64,000 bases of DNA from Phycisphaerae bacterium. GTDB lineage: Bacteria > Planctomycetota > Phycisphaerae > SM23-33. Of the stretch, positions 26,474 through 36,126 are shown one piece after another (positions within the stretch are counted from its first letter, which is position 1; each line of letters opens with the position of its first letter). The notes beneath the pieces were generated by a model. It saw only the letters and a program-made list of their open reading frames with translations. It had not been told where the DNA came from and did not search any database. Position numbers and translations under genes: made by a program. Location: contig JASLNT010000022.1 in NCBI GenBank assembly GCA_030745875.1, positions 105,793 through 169,792 on the forward strand, written 5' to 3'.

Positions 26474-29176
26474 TCACGTAACCGCGTCCACAAGCATCAT
26501 AAGATCGTCAATTAGCCCGCCAATTTCTTCTTCGAGTCTTTCAAGGACTCTCGAAGCTGTAACCGCGTCACCGTTGCGACTGGCTTCCACCAGTTCAATC
26601 GCCGTCAGGTAGGCTCCAGTCCGTGTGAAATTGCACAGTTCTCCCTTCAACGTGTGGGCCGTTAGCGCCGCTGCGGGCAAATCTCGCGAACGCATAGCTT
26701 TGTGCAATTGATTCAGCAGTTTGGGTGCATCCTTGCAGAACAATTCAACAAGCTCATCCAGCAGCGCCGAATCGCCTCCCACACGCTCAATGATCCCCTG
26801 CTCGTCCACGCGGTTCTTTCCGCTTCGGTGGTCTCGAATTTCAACACCGCCTGTCCTTTGCAACACGGGGGTCTGTTCTAACCGATCAGCGAGCACTCTT
26901 CGAATCTCATTGTGAATCCTGACAATCTCGACAGGCTTAGGCACATAACCGTCCATTCCCGCCGAGTAACATCGTGAGTCATCGCCTTTCATGGCATGCG
27001 CAGTCAATGCGATGATAGGGATATGCCTGCTGGAGCCTTGCTCGTCGGCCCTGATCTTCTCGGCTGCCTGAAAACCGTCCATTCGGGGCATCTGGCAGTC
27101 CATGAGGATCACGTCAAACTCCCCCGCCTCCAACGCCTTTATGGCTTCTCTTCCATCGGCGGTGATTGTCATATCGCATTCGAGACGCGCCAACGTACCG
27201 GCGATGACTTTCTGGTTGATTACGTTGTCTTCGGCTACGAGTATTCTCAGCCTTCTTTGCGGTCCTTCAGCAGAGCCCCGCACCACAAGCGGTCCGACGC
27301 ATCCTGCTGAATCATTGACCAGGCAACCTCGCACCGCATCCAGGAGTTCCTCCGATCCGCTGGGTCCGGCCAGATAGGCGGCGACTCCCGATTCCCGGCG
27401 GGCGTTGCAGTCTCCTTCTTGCTCCGAATACGCCAACACCACAATGTCCGGACGGGGGACGAAGTTCTCATCTCTAATCAGCCTGGCGAAGGCTAGCGGG
27501 TCACTTCTGTTCGTTACGTGCTCCAGAACCACCAGCCGGAATGGTCGACCGCCCTGTGCGGCTTGTCTCAGCGCCGATATCCCATCGTTGATTGAACAGC
27601 ACTCCTGACAGGCCATCCCCCATCCGGTGAGCACCCCACCAGCCGTTCGACGCCTGTCGGGATCATCACTTATCACCAGCACAGAAACGCCCATCAGATC
27701 CGGTTCTTGTCCGGTCGAAGTTCTCCCCCGATTTTCCTGAACATCCAGAGCGACACGGAAGTGGAATGTGCTTCCTTCGCCCAACTCACTTTCAAGCCAC
27801 ATCTCCCCGCCCATCAACCGCACCAACTGTGACGAAATGGACATGCCCAGACCCGTGCCTTCGATCTTGCCAGCCGCCGCTCCGTCAACTTGCGAGAAGG
27901 CTTCAAAGACCTTTTTCTGCTGGGGCTCCGATATGCCTATGCCTGTATCCTGTACTGCAAAATGCAGTACTGCACGACCTCCGACCTGTCCACAAGACTC
28001 CATCCTGATCGTCACCGAACCTGTCTCGGTGAACTTGATTGCATTACCGACGATGTTCACGAGTATCTGCTGCAATCGTCCCACGTCGCCAACAAGCCGC
28101 TTTGGCGCATCGGGAGAAATGTCGCACTTCAACTCCAGGCCCTTTTCTCGGGCGCGTACCGACAGCATCCTGACGATCTTCATGATGCAGTCAGCGAGAT
28201 TGAAGTCGACTGTTTCAATGGTCATCTTCCCGGCCTCGATCTTCGAGAAGTCCAGAATATCGTTGATCACGCGCAGTAGAATGTCTCCGGAGTACTTCAC
28301 CGTTTCGAGATATTCGCGCTGCTCGATCGTCAGATCTGTCGCCAGCGCCAACTCGGTCATACCGACAATCCCGTTCATCGGAGTTCGGATTTCGTGAGAC
28401 ATGTTCGCAAGGAATTCGCTCTTGAACTGGTTGGCCTGATCGGATTCAACGGCCATCCGTTCCGCCCGCCCAATAGCAAGCTTAAGTTCTCGATTAATTC
28501 TCTCCAGTTCGCAGTTGGCGTTTTCTGCGGCTTCTTTCGCCCGTTTACTTTCTGTTGTATCCCGGACTACAACCTGAGCGACTCCAGACGTTTCGTCGAT
28601 GATCTTGGCGGACATTTCAACGTTTATCGTCTCGCCGTCGGATCCGACCAGCTGCGATTCCAGTTCGACCGTGCTCCCCCTGTCGACGAACCCCTCAAAC
28701 ACCGTCAGAACATCTCCGCGCGTCCCGGGAGTGTGAAAATCGACAATGCCTCTTCCGAGAACACCGGTAAGATCGATTTGCAGCATCTCGCACGCACGGA
28801 TGTTTGCGTTCAGGATCGTCCCGTTGGCTCCGTCGACCAGGAAGATCGCATCATTAGCCTGCTGAAACAGATCCCTGAAACGCCGCTCTCCCCTTGCGAG
28901 ACTCTCGTCATATCGCTGCCGATCAGACCGCACCTCCGCATCCCGGGTCTGGCGGCCTCCCACAGCAGTATTGGATTGCCTTGACCCCCTTCGCAGTATG
29001 AACCAGCCAACCACCGCCGGAACAATCGATGCGGCGATGATGCTCCACAACACTCTCAACGACAAGACATTAGACACTGCTGCGACTGTGAGTTGGCCGA
29101 GGACGGCGGCGGCCATGATAGCCGACGACCGAACCACCAGAGATCGTTGCGATCCACATGGGGGATTATCATTCAA
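26474..29176 (-). CDS. Hybrid sensor histidine kinase with pseudo-receiver, receiver and HPt domains
   Basis: A 900-residue membrane sensor. Two membrane helices (about 18-60) are followed by a PAS domain (about 100-210), a coiled linker, HisKA with phospho-accepting His261 ([11 protein letters not shown]), HATPase (N box near 378, DTGIGIS, GTGLGM), a first receiver-like domain (about 496-620) where Glu552 replaces the phosphorylated Asp, a true receiver (about 643-760, Asp693, Thr and Lys present) and an HPt domain with His841. This is a BarA/TorS-type phosphorelay, so a separate response regulator should receive the phosphate; none is adjacent. The start is a TTG at 29176 with AGAGGA upstream; the ATG at 29116 would cut into the first helix. 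Confidence 0.92.
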   Translation of the reverse strand: MNDNPPCGSQRSLVVRSSAIMAAAVLGQLTVAAVSNVLSLRVLWSIIAASIVPAVVGWFILRRGSRQSNTAVGGRQTRDAEVRSDRQRYDESLARGERRFRDLFQQANDAIFLVDGANGTILNANIRACEMLQIDLTGVLGRGIVDFHTPGTRGDVLTVFEGFVDRGSTVELESQLVGSDGETINVEMSAKIIDETSGVAQVVVRDTTESKRAKEAAENANCELERINRELKLAIGRAERMAVESDQANQFKSEFLANMSHEIRTPMNGIVGMTELALATDLTIEQREYLETVKYSGDILLRVINDILDFSKIEAGKMTIETVDFNLADCIMKIVRMLSVRAREKGLELKCDISPDAPKRLVGDVGRLQQILVNIVGNAIKFTETGSVTIRMESCGQVGGRAVLHFAVQDTGIGISEPQQKKVFEAFSQVDGAAAGKIEGTGLGMSISSQLVRLMGGEMWLESELGEGSTFHFRVALDVQENRGRTSTGQEPDLMGVSVLVISDDPDRRRTAGGVLTGWGMACQECCSINDGISALRQAAQGGRPFRLVVLEHVTNRSDPLAFARLIRDENFVPRPDIVVLAYSEQEGDCNARRESGVAAYLAGPSGSEELLDAVRGCLVNDSAGCVGPLVVRGSAEGPQRRLRILVAEDNVINQKVIAGTLARLECDMTITADGREAIKALEAGEFDVILMDCQMPRMDGFQAAEKIRADEQGSSRHIPIIALTAHAMKGDDSRCYSAGMDGYVPKPVEIVRIHNEIRRVLADRLEQTPVLQRTGGVEIRDHRSGKNRVDEQGIIERVGGDSALLDELVELFCKDAPKLLNQLHKAMRSRDLPAAALTAHTLKGELCNFTRTGAYLTAIELVEASRNGDAVTASRVLERLEEEIGGLIDDLMMLVDAVT

Positions 29177-29430
29177 CTGATTGCCTATCCTCTTACCGCC
29201 AGTAAAGCGTCCGCCACAAGCCTTTAAACCGCCCGATGGTTACGCTCGATTGCCTCCGGCGCCTGCATCCGTCGCCAAACGCGTCCGCTTGTCTTATCGA
29301 CTTGAGAGCATACCGCCTTAATTACCGTGTAAAGACGTTTCCGACCAACTTCGCATTCGTTCAGTCCCCCGCAAACCGCGGTGGTGGTTTCTGTCTTGTT
29401 CAGACTCCAACTGGCCGCTAAGCTATTTGG

Positions 29431-29916
29431 ATGCAGACAATAGGACTAGGGTACGACTCACATCGATTCGCCGACGACGGCGAACTGAAACTCGGCGGGG
29501 TGAAGGTTCCCCACAACTGCGGCCTGCTCGGGCACAGCGACGCCGACGCACTGCTGCACGCGGTGACCGACGCCATACTCGGAGCCGCCGGGCATGACGA
29601 TATTGGGGAACTGTTCCCCGATACCGATCCGCAATACCGCGACACAGACAGCAGCGTATTCGTCGCTAAAGCTCTGGAGGTTGCAGCTGGGGAAGGGCTC
29701 AGCGTAGTCAACTGCGACGTAACTGTTCTTGCGCAGACTCCCAAGCTCTCAGGCGCAAAGCAGCAGATCAAAGCCCGCCTGGCCGAACTGCTGTCCATAC
29801 CGCCCGAGCGAGTAGCCGTTAAAGCCAAAACAAATGAGTTCATGGGTTTCGTCGGGCGAAGTGAGGGAATCGCCGTTGTCGCCGCGGTAATGCTCAGCGA
29901 CACTCCAGGCCCCTGA
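29431..29916 (+). CDS. ispF: 2-C-methyl-D-erythritol 2,4-cyclodiphosphate synthase
   Basis: Fifth step of the MEP isoprenoid pathway, converting CDP-ME 2-phosphate to MEcPP in the cytosol. 161 residues, the usual length of this trimeric enzyme. It starts GLGYDSHRF with the metal-binding Asp and His, has GGV-VPHNCGLLGHSDADALLHA with the second His, DIGELFPDTDPQY and the C-terminal KAKTNEFMGFVGRSEGIAV signature. No other MEP gene is nearby. No close Shine-Dalgarno motif is obvious. Confidence 0.95.
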   Translation: MQTIGLGYDSHRFADDGELKLGGVKVPHNCGLLGHSDADALLHAVTDAILGAAGHDDIGELFPDTDPQYRDTDSSVFVAKALEVAAGEGLSVVNCDVTVLAQTPKLSGAKQQIKARLAELLSIPPERVAVKAKTNEFMGFVGRSEGIAVVAAVMLSDTPGP

Positions 29917-29941
29917 ACTGCACAACAAGGAGTGACTTGAG

Positions 29942-31474
29942 ATGACACGATTTGCTGTGCCCGTAATATTCGTATGCAGCCTGACGATGTCCGCCAACGG
30001 CGCTGAGCCTACTACATCTCCGGCGGGACGTCTATGGCTCGTGGTCACCAGGAAGATGTTCACCGACGATCTGAAACCACTCGTCGAGAGGCGGCGCCGA
30101 GAAGGATTCAACACAGCCGTTTCCACACTCCCGGCCGACAAAGCAATCGCATCGCAGAAACGCCGCCCGGCCTTCATTCTCCTCGTAGGTGACGATCAAA
30201 TCGGAAAACAGAACGAAGACTGGCAAGTACCCTCCCCACGCAGCAAGCTTTACCGCTGGCGATCCGTGCAACCGCAACAATTCGCCGCCGATATGTTGCT
30301 GGGCGACTTCGACGATGATCTCATCCCCGACGCACCGGTCGGACGTCTGCCCGTACGGACGACAAAGCAACTGCGAACGCTCATCTCGCAAATAATCGCC
30401 TATGAGTCCAAACAGCCCTCGCTCGACGACCTTCGTCTGCCTGTGTGGGGCGGTTCGCCCGGATACAACGCAATGGTCGACTCCATGGCGACATCCATGG
30501 CGCTGGCGGTCGTGAAGACCAATTCGCCTCGATGGATACGCCCGTGGATGATCCTCTCAGACCCAAAGCACGCGCTCTGCGGAACGCCGGAGAAGCAGGC
30601 GAAGGTGTTCACGAAGCAACTATCGCGCGGCGGCGTGATGAGTGTTTTGATGGGGCACGGTTCGGCGGGAGGTTTCTTCTCGATGAAGTCGGGGCGAAGC
30701 GGAGTCTGGTTCACTGCGCGCGAGGCCCGCAAAGGTCTGGCGGGCGGTCCGGCGGCTCCGGCGATGACGATATTCTCGTGCGACACGGGTAATTTCACCG
30801 GCGACCGGGAATCGCTGGCCGAATCGCTGCTCCTGACTCCGGGCGGGCCAACAGCCGTTATTGCAGCGACCACTGAGTCGCACCCGCTGACAAACTACTT
30901 CTCCGGTTTGTGCCTGCTTCAGTCGATGAAAGACGGTCACAAACGTCTGGGCGACCTCTGGCTCGACGCACAGAAGCGAGCCAGACACGCCAGGAGCCCA
31001 ATGGTTGAGCGATTGCTCCGCGATGTCGAAGGCAAACTTGAAGACAAAATCAACGTCGACAAACTCAGGCGCGATCAGATGCTCATGTACGCTATCCTGG
31101 GCGACCCGGCCGCTCACACGCGCCTGCCCAATCGCTTGCGAGGCAACATCAAATACGTCGACGGAAAATGGAGATGGCGAGTTAATCGCCCCGCGGGAAC
31201 CACCGTACTGCACGTCGGTTTCCGCCCAGCCGGTCAGAAGATACACACGCCTGATAATCGCAGCGATCCCGACAAGCTGCTGGTTGGGGCCAACGAGACG
31301 TTCGCATTCAAACCGTTGGCGCGTCTGGGGCCCAACGACACATGGGAAGGCTCTCTGGTCGGACAGGGCGTGCTGCGCCTGGCGGCTGTCGGAAAGGGCG
31401 GAATCTACGCCGCCGGTATCAGCCTGAGACGCCCGACAACCCGCCCGGCGCCAGCGGGGCGAGTCAAACAATAG
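29942..31474 (+). CDS. Secreted C25 (gingipain-type) cysteine peptidase-like protein
   Basis: A 510-residue protein with a signal peptide (about 1-20) and AAGGAG before the ATG. The catalytic fold of peptidase family C25 is recognisable: AFILLVGDD, PVGRLPVRT, then the His motif LMGHGSAGGFF (His239) and the Cys motif TIFSCDTGNF (Cys280), followed by GGPTAVIAAT. A C-terminal region of about 110 residues contains a beta-sandwich-like stretch and ends TTRPAPAGR. Gingipains cut after Arg or Lys; many planctomycete relatives lack proven substrates. It begins 25 bases after ispF, but the functional link is not apparent. Confidence 0.85.
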   Translation: MTRFAVPVIFVCSLTMSANGAEPTTSPAGRLWLVVTRKMFTDDLKPLVERRRREGFNTAVSTLPADKAIASQKRRPAFILLVGDDQIGKQNEDWQVPSPRSKLYRWRSVQPQQFAADMLLGDFDDDLIPDAPVGRLPVRTTKQLRTLISQIIAYESKQPSLDDLRLPVWGGSPGYNAMVDSMATSMALAVVKTNSPRWIRPWMILSDPKHALCGTPEKQAKVFTKQLSRGGVMSVLMGHGSAGGFFSMKSGRSGVWFTAREARKGLAGGPAAPAMTIFSCDTGNFTGDRESLAESLLLTPGGPTAVIAATTESHPLTNYFSGLCLLQSMKDGHKRLGDLWLDAQKRARHARSPMVERLLRDVEGKLEDKINVDKLRRDQMLMYAILGDPAAHTRLPNRLRGNIKYVDGKWRWRVNRPAGTTVLHVGFRPAGQKIHTPDNRSDPDKLLVGANETFAFKPLARLGPNDTWEGSLVGQGVLRLAAVGKGGIYAAGISLRRPTTRPAPAGRVKQ

Positions 31475-31500
31475 AATCACCGCCTCCAACTATGTATAAT
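31472..31500 (+). promoter_or_regulatory. Possible promoter of cysS
   Basis: A perfect TATAAT at 31495-31500 stands 80 bases before the cysS start. The -35 candidate 17 bases upstream (TAGAAT, 31472-31477) is poor, so only the -10 box is convincing. Confidence 0.35.
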
Positions 31501-31579
31501 CCTTGCATTCGCCATGCATGGGCGACCGATCAACGGACCTGAGAAGGTCCGATCCGCCGCGAAACGTCGAGAAACACTG

Positions 31580-32995
31580 ATGAGCATCACCCTTTACAAT
31601 ACGATGACGCGAAGCAAAGATCCGCTAACACCGCGCGATGCGCCGCGGGTCAGTCTATACACCTGCGGACCCACCGTGTACAACTACGCGCACATAGGCA
31701 ATCTCAGAACGTACGTTTTCGAGGACATCCTCAGGCGAGCGCTGCTCTACCGCGGGTACGAGGTCAACCACGTAATGAACGTCACCGACGTGGGACACCT
31801 GGTGTCCGACGCCGACGAAGGCGAAGACAAGATGGCTTTGGGCGCCGAGCGGGAGGGAAAGACGGTCTGGGAAATCGCCCAGTTCTACTGGGACGCATTC
31901 CGCAAAGATCTCGAGCGCCTGAACATCATCGAACCGACCGTCTGGTGCAGGGCGACCGACCATATCGACGACCAGATCAAACAGGTCCGGATACTCGAAG
32001 AAAAAGGGTTTACGTACACGATCGACGACGGAGTCTACTTCGACACTTCCAAGCTGTCGGACTACGGGAAGCTCGCCAGACTCGATATTTCCGGCCTGCG
32101 CGCCGGAGCCCGCATCGAAGTGACCGAAGGCAAGCGAAACTACACCGATTTCGCTCTGTGGAAACTCTCGCCCCCCGATTCGCGGCGCCTGATGGAATGG
32201 GAGAGCCCCTGGGGCATGGGATTCCCGGGATGGCATCTGGAGTGCTCGACCATGGCGATGAGGTATCTCGGAGAGCACCTGGACATACATTGCGGAGGCA
32301 TCGATCACATCGCCGTCCACCACACAAATGAAATCGCACAGGCCGAATCCGCCCTCGGGCATGAATGGACAAAATGCTGGATGCATGGCGAGTTCCTGAC
32401 GATGGCGAAATCCGATGACTCAGACGGTGGGAAGATGTCCAAGTCGACCGGTGAATTCCTGACGATGGACGTTCTGATCGACAAGTACGATTACGATCCG
32501 ATCGCCTACCGTTACTTCCTGCTCGGAGCGCACTACCGACAACAGTTGGCGTTCAGTTGGGAGGGAATGGACGGCGCGGCAAGCGCTTTGGCGCGATTGA
32601 AACGCACTGTGCTGGAGGCAAGAGCCGGGTATACAGGGTCCGAGCAGCCCATCTCCGTATGCATGGACGAATTCGACGCAGCCGTTGTCGACGACCTGAA
32701 CATGCCCCGCGCCCTGGCGGCGATGTGGAAAGCCGCCAAAACCCCCAACGCCTCACCAGGCGAGATCTACGCAACCATCCTGCATATGGACCGCATACTT
32801 GGACTGGGCGTCAAGGAGATGGCGCCTGCGGATGCGGACACTTCAGACGCGGAGATCGACGCGCTGGTCGAAGCTCGAACAACCGCCCGCGCCGCAAAGG
32901 ACTACGCTCGCGGCGATGAAATCCGCGATCAACTGGCGGAGATGGGCGTTGAGATAATGGATTCGCCCGAGGGCACGACCTGGCGCCGGATATGA
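31580..32995 (+). CDS. cysS: Cysteinyl-tRNA synthetase
   Basis: Class I aminoacyl-tRNA synthetase that charges tRNA-Cys. 471 residues from ATG 31580, the family length; the longer frame upstream adds 22 residues absent from CysRS. It begins SITLYNTMTR, has the zinc Cys in YTCGPTVYNYAHIGN (HIGH-like), the WHLECS zinc site, DIHCGGIDHI-VHHTNEIAQ and the KMSKS motif (GGKMSKSTGEF). The C-terminal DALV-ART-ARAAKDYARGDEIRD helix is typical. It overlaps ruvC by four bases (ATGA). Confidence 0.97.
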   Translation: MSITLYNTMTRSKDPLTPRDAPRVSLYTCGPTVYNYAHIGNLRTYVFEDILRRALLYRGYEVNHVMNVTDVGHLVSDADEGEDKMALGAEREGKTVWEIAQFYWDAFRKDLERLNIIEPTVWCRATDHIDDQIKQVRILEEKGFTYTIDDGVYFDTSKLSDYGKLARLDISGLRAGARIEVTEGKRNYTDFALWKLSPPDSRRLMEWESPWGMGFPGWHLECSTMAMRYLGEHLDIHCGGIDHIAVHHTNEIAQAESALGHEWTKCWMHGEFLTMAKSDDSDGGKMSKSTGEFLTMDVLIDKYDYDPIAYRYFLLGAHYRQQLAFSWEGMDGAASALARLKRTVLEARAGYTGSEQPISVCMDEFDAAVVDDLNMPRALAAMWKAAKTPNASPGEIYATILHMDRILGLGVKEMAPADADTSDAEIDALVEARTTARAAKDYARGDEIRDQLAEMGVEIMDSPEGTTWRRI

Positions 32996-33486
32996 CAACA
33001 TCGCAACGATATCGAGTACTGGGCGTCGATCCGGGACTGAATATCACCGGATACGGGATCGTTGACTTCCTCGGAGGGACCCGCGGACCTGCAATCGTCG
33101 AAGGCGGGGCGATCCGCACCGACGCCAAATCCGACATCTCCCGCCGCATCGAGCAGATCCACTCCGAACTTACCGCCCTGCTCGACGAATTCCACCCGGA
33201 CCTGGTCGCAATTGAAAACCTTTACGCCCACTATGCGCACCCGCGAACATCGATACTGATGGCCCATGCTCGCGGCGTCATCCTTCTTGCCGCCCAGCAG
33301 GCCGGAGTCGCAGTCCGCGGACTGGCGGCGACCAAGGTCAAGAAAAGCCTCACCGGTAACGGGCACGCCTCCAAGCAACAGATGCAACGGGCGATTCAGG
33401 CAGTCTGTCGGCTCGACGCCCTGCCGGAACCGCCGGACGTAGCCGACGCACTGGCGATAGCACTCTGCGCGGGCAGACAGCGATAA
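32992..33486 (+). CDS. ruvC: Crossover junction endodeoxyribonuclease RuvC
   Basis: Resolves Holliday junctions made by RuvAB. 164 residues, the standard size. It starts with VLGVDPGLNITGYGIVD (first catalytic Asp), has DLVAIENLYAHYAHPRTS (catalytic Glu) and ends PDVADALAIALC (the other acidic pair). Its ATG overlaps the cysS stop by four bases, so translation is coupled. ruvA and ruvB lie 2 kb downstream, separated by two genes on the opposite strand. Confidence 0.96.
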   Translation: MTTSQRYRVLGVDPGLNITGYGIVDFLGGTRGPAIVEGGAIRTDAKSDISRRIEQIHSELTALLDEFHPDLVAIENLYAHYAHPRTSILMAHARGVILLAAQQAGVAVRGLAATKVKKSLTGNGHASKQQMQRAIQAVCRLDALPEPPDVADALAIALCAGRQR

Positions 33487-33582
33487 TCCCCGCACGCCCC
33501 GGTGTCACAGTTGGTTCACATCTTTGGAAGTGTCATCGCCCCACGCCGCAGGCTCAGTTGACGGGCATTTCATTTAAGGCGG

Positions 33583-34248
33583 TCAATCCGCCCCGGCTTT
33601 TTGTTTGTGTTTCTTTCTGGACTCGTAGAAGTATTCGGTTCTGGGCTTCATCGTGCTCCACAAGGCTCGCAACGCCGCGATATCCCTCTGCCGCTTGGCT
33701 GGAGGAGCTAACGCGTCGAAACTCACGCTGGCTCCGATGATCTCCACCACCGCCGCATTGGCGCGGCGTCGCACGTTTGCATCGTCGTCCTCCAGGGCTT
33801 TGATAAGCGTTTCCACCTCCCTGTAAGCCCTCATGCGTCCCAGCGTCAAGGCGGCCGCAGCCCTGACCGCAGGCGATTTATCCTTCATAACCACCGTCGA
33901 CAGGACGGGGGTTTCTGCTTCGCCTCCGGCCTGGCTGACGGCGATCATCGCGACCTGTCTAACTTCAGGTCGCGTGTCCTTCATGGCGACCCTGATGCCG
34001 CCGATGGCTTTGGGGCCCACGCGCGCCATCGCCCTTACGGCTCGACAGGCGGCCTTTACGTCTTTGGCGGACACTTCAGCAACAAGAGCATCCTGGGCGT
34101 CATTGTTCGCGAGCTTTTTGATTCGCCGATACGCCGCTGCTTCCCCATCGCCCCCATCGCTCCCGCCGCCCCATTGCCACAAGACCGCCACCGCAAGAAT
34201 AACAGTCGCGCCAATCATTATAAGTAGTCGCGGGCGTATGTTTCCCAT
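33583..34248 (-). CDS. HEAT-repeat membrane-anchored protein
   Basis: A 221-residue protein with an N-terminal signal anchor (about 6-26) followed by a Gly-rich linker and four to five HEAT-like helical repeats (about 38-185) with the pattern AVRAMARVG, PEVRQVAMIAVSQAG, PAVRAAAALTLGRM and ANVRRRANAAVVEIIG. Such repeats bind proteins; no catalytic feature is seen. The C-terminus is very basic. It begins 20 bases after the prepilin-like gene and shares its transcript. Confidence 0.8.
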   Translation of the reverse strand: MGNIRPRLLIMIGATVILAVAVLWQWGGGSDGGDGEAAAYRRIKKLANNDAQDALVAEVSAKDVKAACRAVRAMARVGPKAIGGIRVAMKDTRPEVRQVAMIAVSQAGGEAETPVLSTVVMKDKSPAVRAAAALTLGRMRAYREVETLIKALEDDDANVRRRANAAVVEIIGASVSFDALAPPAKRQRDIAALRALWSTMKPRTEYFYESRKKHKQKAGAD

Positions 34249-34268
34249 GATCGTTTCGCAGGAGGCGG

Positions 34269-35276
34269 TCAGGGCAGCCAGTATCCCATCTCGTTAACTA
34301 TATTGGACGGATCGATTTCAGCGGGGCTCTTCGACTTGACCTCGCCTCCGGGGAACAGAACGTTCAATCTCCCATTGTGGCGTGCGAAATCGATTACACC
34401 GTCATCGTCCTTGTCGAAATTACTTGCGTCGTACCAATTGTCTGTCGAACGGGCCAGAGTCCAGATGTAATCCATCGCAAGTATCTTACCGATCTTATCC
34501 TTGCCGATAGTGTGAACGTTCATCGCATAGTTGCTGCCCAGACCGCTGCCGCTTTCAATGTACACGGTTTTGGACGTCGGCGAATAGCGGGGGACGGCGT
34601 ACCAGCGATTGATCTCGTTATAATGAGCCAACGCCACATTCTTCTTCTTATCCCAGATACAGGGCTTTCCGCTCGTTTCGGACTGACATACCAGTTCGGA
34701 TCGCCCGTCAGGGGTCAAGGTTTCCTTGACAAAAACGTCCTGGTAGTCGTCGCCGCCGACTCTCTGGTCCTCGTAGCCCCAGTAGATAACGCCCGACCCG
34801 TCGTCTTTGTATCCCTCGCCGCTGGCCCAGTGAGCCCTCATGTCCCCACCGTGTCTGTCGTGCTGCGACTTGGACGCCTTGGCCATACGCCCGCTTTCGA
34901 CAAATTCCATGATTCTGCCCGTATGACCCGGGTGGTAGGCGATATTCGCAAATTCATTGAGCGGTTTATGCACGCCTCCGCCCTCGGGTATCCCATCTGC
35001 CGCGGGGCATTCGAGAATCAGCGATCCATCAGCCCCAAGGTACTCAGTCAGTTCGCCGGGCCAACCGTAGCTGTCGAGCCTCTCGGCTCCATTTCCCGCG
35101 GCGAGTCGTCCTTCAACCGCCTGTCCGATACGCTTCAAACGGTTGGCGCACTTCACAGTATTCGCTCGCGAGGTCACACCCCTGAAGCTGGGTATGATTA
35201 GCATTGCAAGCAGTGCTATCAGAGAAACAACCACCAGCAGCTCAACAAGCGTGAATCCAAATTTCTTTCTATTCAT
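34269..35276 (-). CDS. Prepilin-like protein with H-x9-DG-type C-terminal motif
   Basis: A 335-residue protein with a prepilin motif (FG^FTLVELLVVVSLIALLA) right after a six-residue basic leader. Near the C-terminus H-NGRLNVLFP-GG follows the planctomycete H-x9-DG pattern with Gly in place of Asp, the mark of a large family of planctomycete/lentisphaeral pseudopilin-like proteins. The start is ATG 35276; a GTG six bases upstream is possible. It lies opposite to and between ruvC and ruvA, away from the main pilin operon. Confidence 0.85.
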   Translation of the reverse strand: MNRKKFGFTLVELLVVVSLIALLAMLIIPSFRGVTSRANTVKCANRLKRIGQAVEGRLAAGNGAERLDSYGWPGELTEYLGADGSLILECPAADGIPEGGGVHKPLNEFANIAYHPGHTGRIMEFVESGRMAKASKSQHDRHGGDMRAHWASGEGYKDDGSGVIYWGYEDQRVGGDDYQDVFVKETLTPDGRSELVCQSETSGKPCIWDKKKNVALAHYNEINRWYAVPRYSPTSKTVYIESGSGLGSNYAMNVHTIGKDKIGKILAMDYIWTLARSTDNWYDASNFDKDDDGVIDFARHNGRLNVLFPGGEVKSKSPAEIDPSNIVNEMGYWLP

Positions 35277-35489
35277 ACTCACACCGCCCGGTCGTTCGGC
35301 ACAATACAGGAAGAAGTCCTATAGGTATTATATCGTACCCGGAACGCCTGCAACACAAGAATCATCCCTTTTATCGCCCGATGTTCATCCCCGGCGGTTA
35401 CGAAAAACTCTTTTCACGCTGGGCGGATCGGTGTACTGTATGAATCGCCTTTATACAATGCTCGATCGCGCGGATGGCAAGAGTAACCG

Positions 35490-36119
35490 ATGATAGCTAG
35501 AATATCAGGCAGATTGCAGGAAATGCGCGGGCCGACGGCTCTTGTCGATACTGGCGCGGGACTGTGGTACGAAGTTATGGTCCCCGCCACCGACGCCGAA
35601 CGCCTGGCGTCGCGGGTCGGACAGGATATCGCCCTGCACACGATTAATCATATCGAAGGGGACCCCACGCGCGGCGCGATGACACCCAGGCTCATCGGTT
35701 TCGACACGCCGGCCGATCGAGACTTCTTCAGACTATTCACCACCGTAAAAGGTATTGGCGTTCGCAAGGCGCTGCGGGCGCTGATAAGACCGATGGGCGA
35801 GATAGCAGCCGCGATCCAAGCCAAAGATGCAAAGTTCCTTATCGCTCTTCCCGAAATCGGAAAGCGCACCGCAGAGACTATAATCGCCGAACTGCACGGT
35901 AAGGTCGAAGAGTTCGCCGGCGAGTTGAGCACTTCCGCCACCGAGAGTTCGGACATACCCGAGGCCGGACATGAAGCCGCCGCAGTGCTCATCCAGCTTG
36001 GCGAACGACGAGCGGACGCACTGGCGCTGGTGGAACGAGTAATGGCCGTTGCGCCGGAACTCGATTCGCCTGAAGACATCATACAACAGGTCTACAAGCT
36101 CAAGGCCGGAGGCGGATAA
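35490..36119 (+). CDS. ruvA: Holliday junction DNA helicase subunit RuvA
   Basis: Tetrameric protein that binds four-way junctions and loads RuvB. 209 residues. The N-terminal OB fold starts MIARISGRLQE; two helix-hairpin-helix motifs follow (FFRLFTTVKGIGVRKALRAL and LIALPEIGKRTAETII); a linker and the small RuvB-binding domain III (residues about 155-209) end the protein. ruvB starts eight bases after the stop. Confidence 0.96.
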   Translation: MIARISGRLQEMRGPTALVDTGAGLWYEVMVPATDAERLASRVGQDIALHTINHIEGDPTRGAMTPRLIGFDTPADRDFFRLFTTVKGIGVRKALRALIRPMGEIAAAIQAKDAKFLIALPEIGKRTAETIIAELHGKVEEFAGELSTSATESSDIPEAGHEAAAVLIQLGERRADALALVERVMAVAPELDSPEDIIQQVYKLKAGGG

Positions 36120-36126
36120 AAGCAAG

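Noticed and set aside
33578..33592. GGCGG/CCGCC hairpin followed by a T-rich stretch after ruvC
   Set aside because: The stem overlaps the end of the HEAT gene, and the T-run starts several bases after it; too weak.
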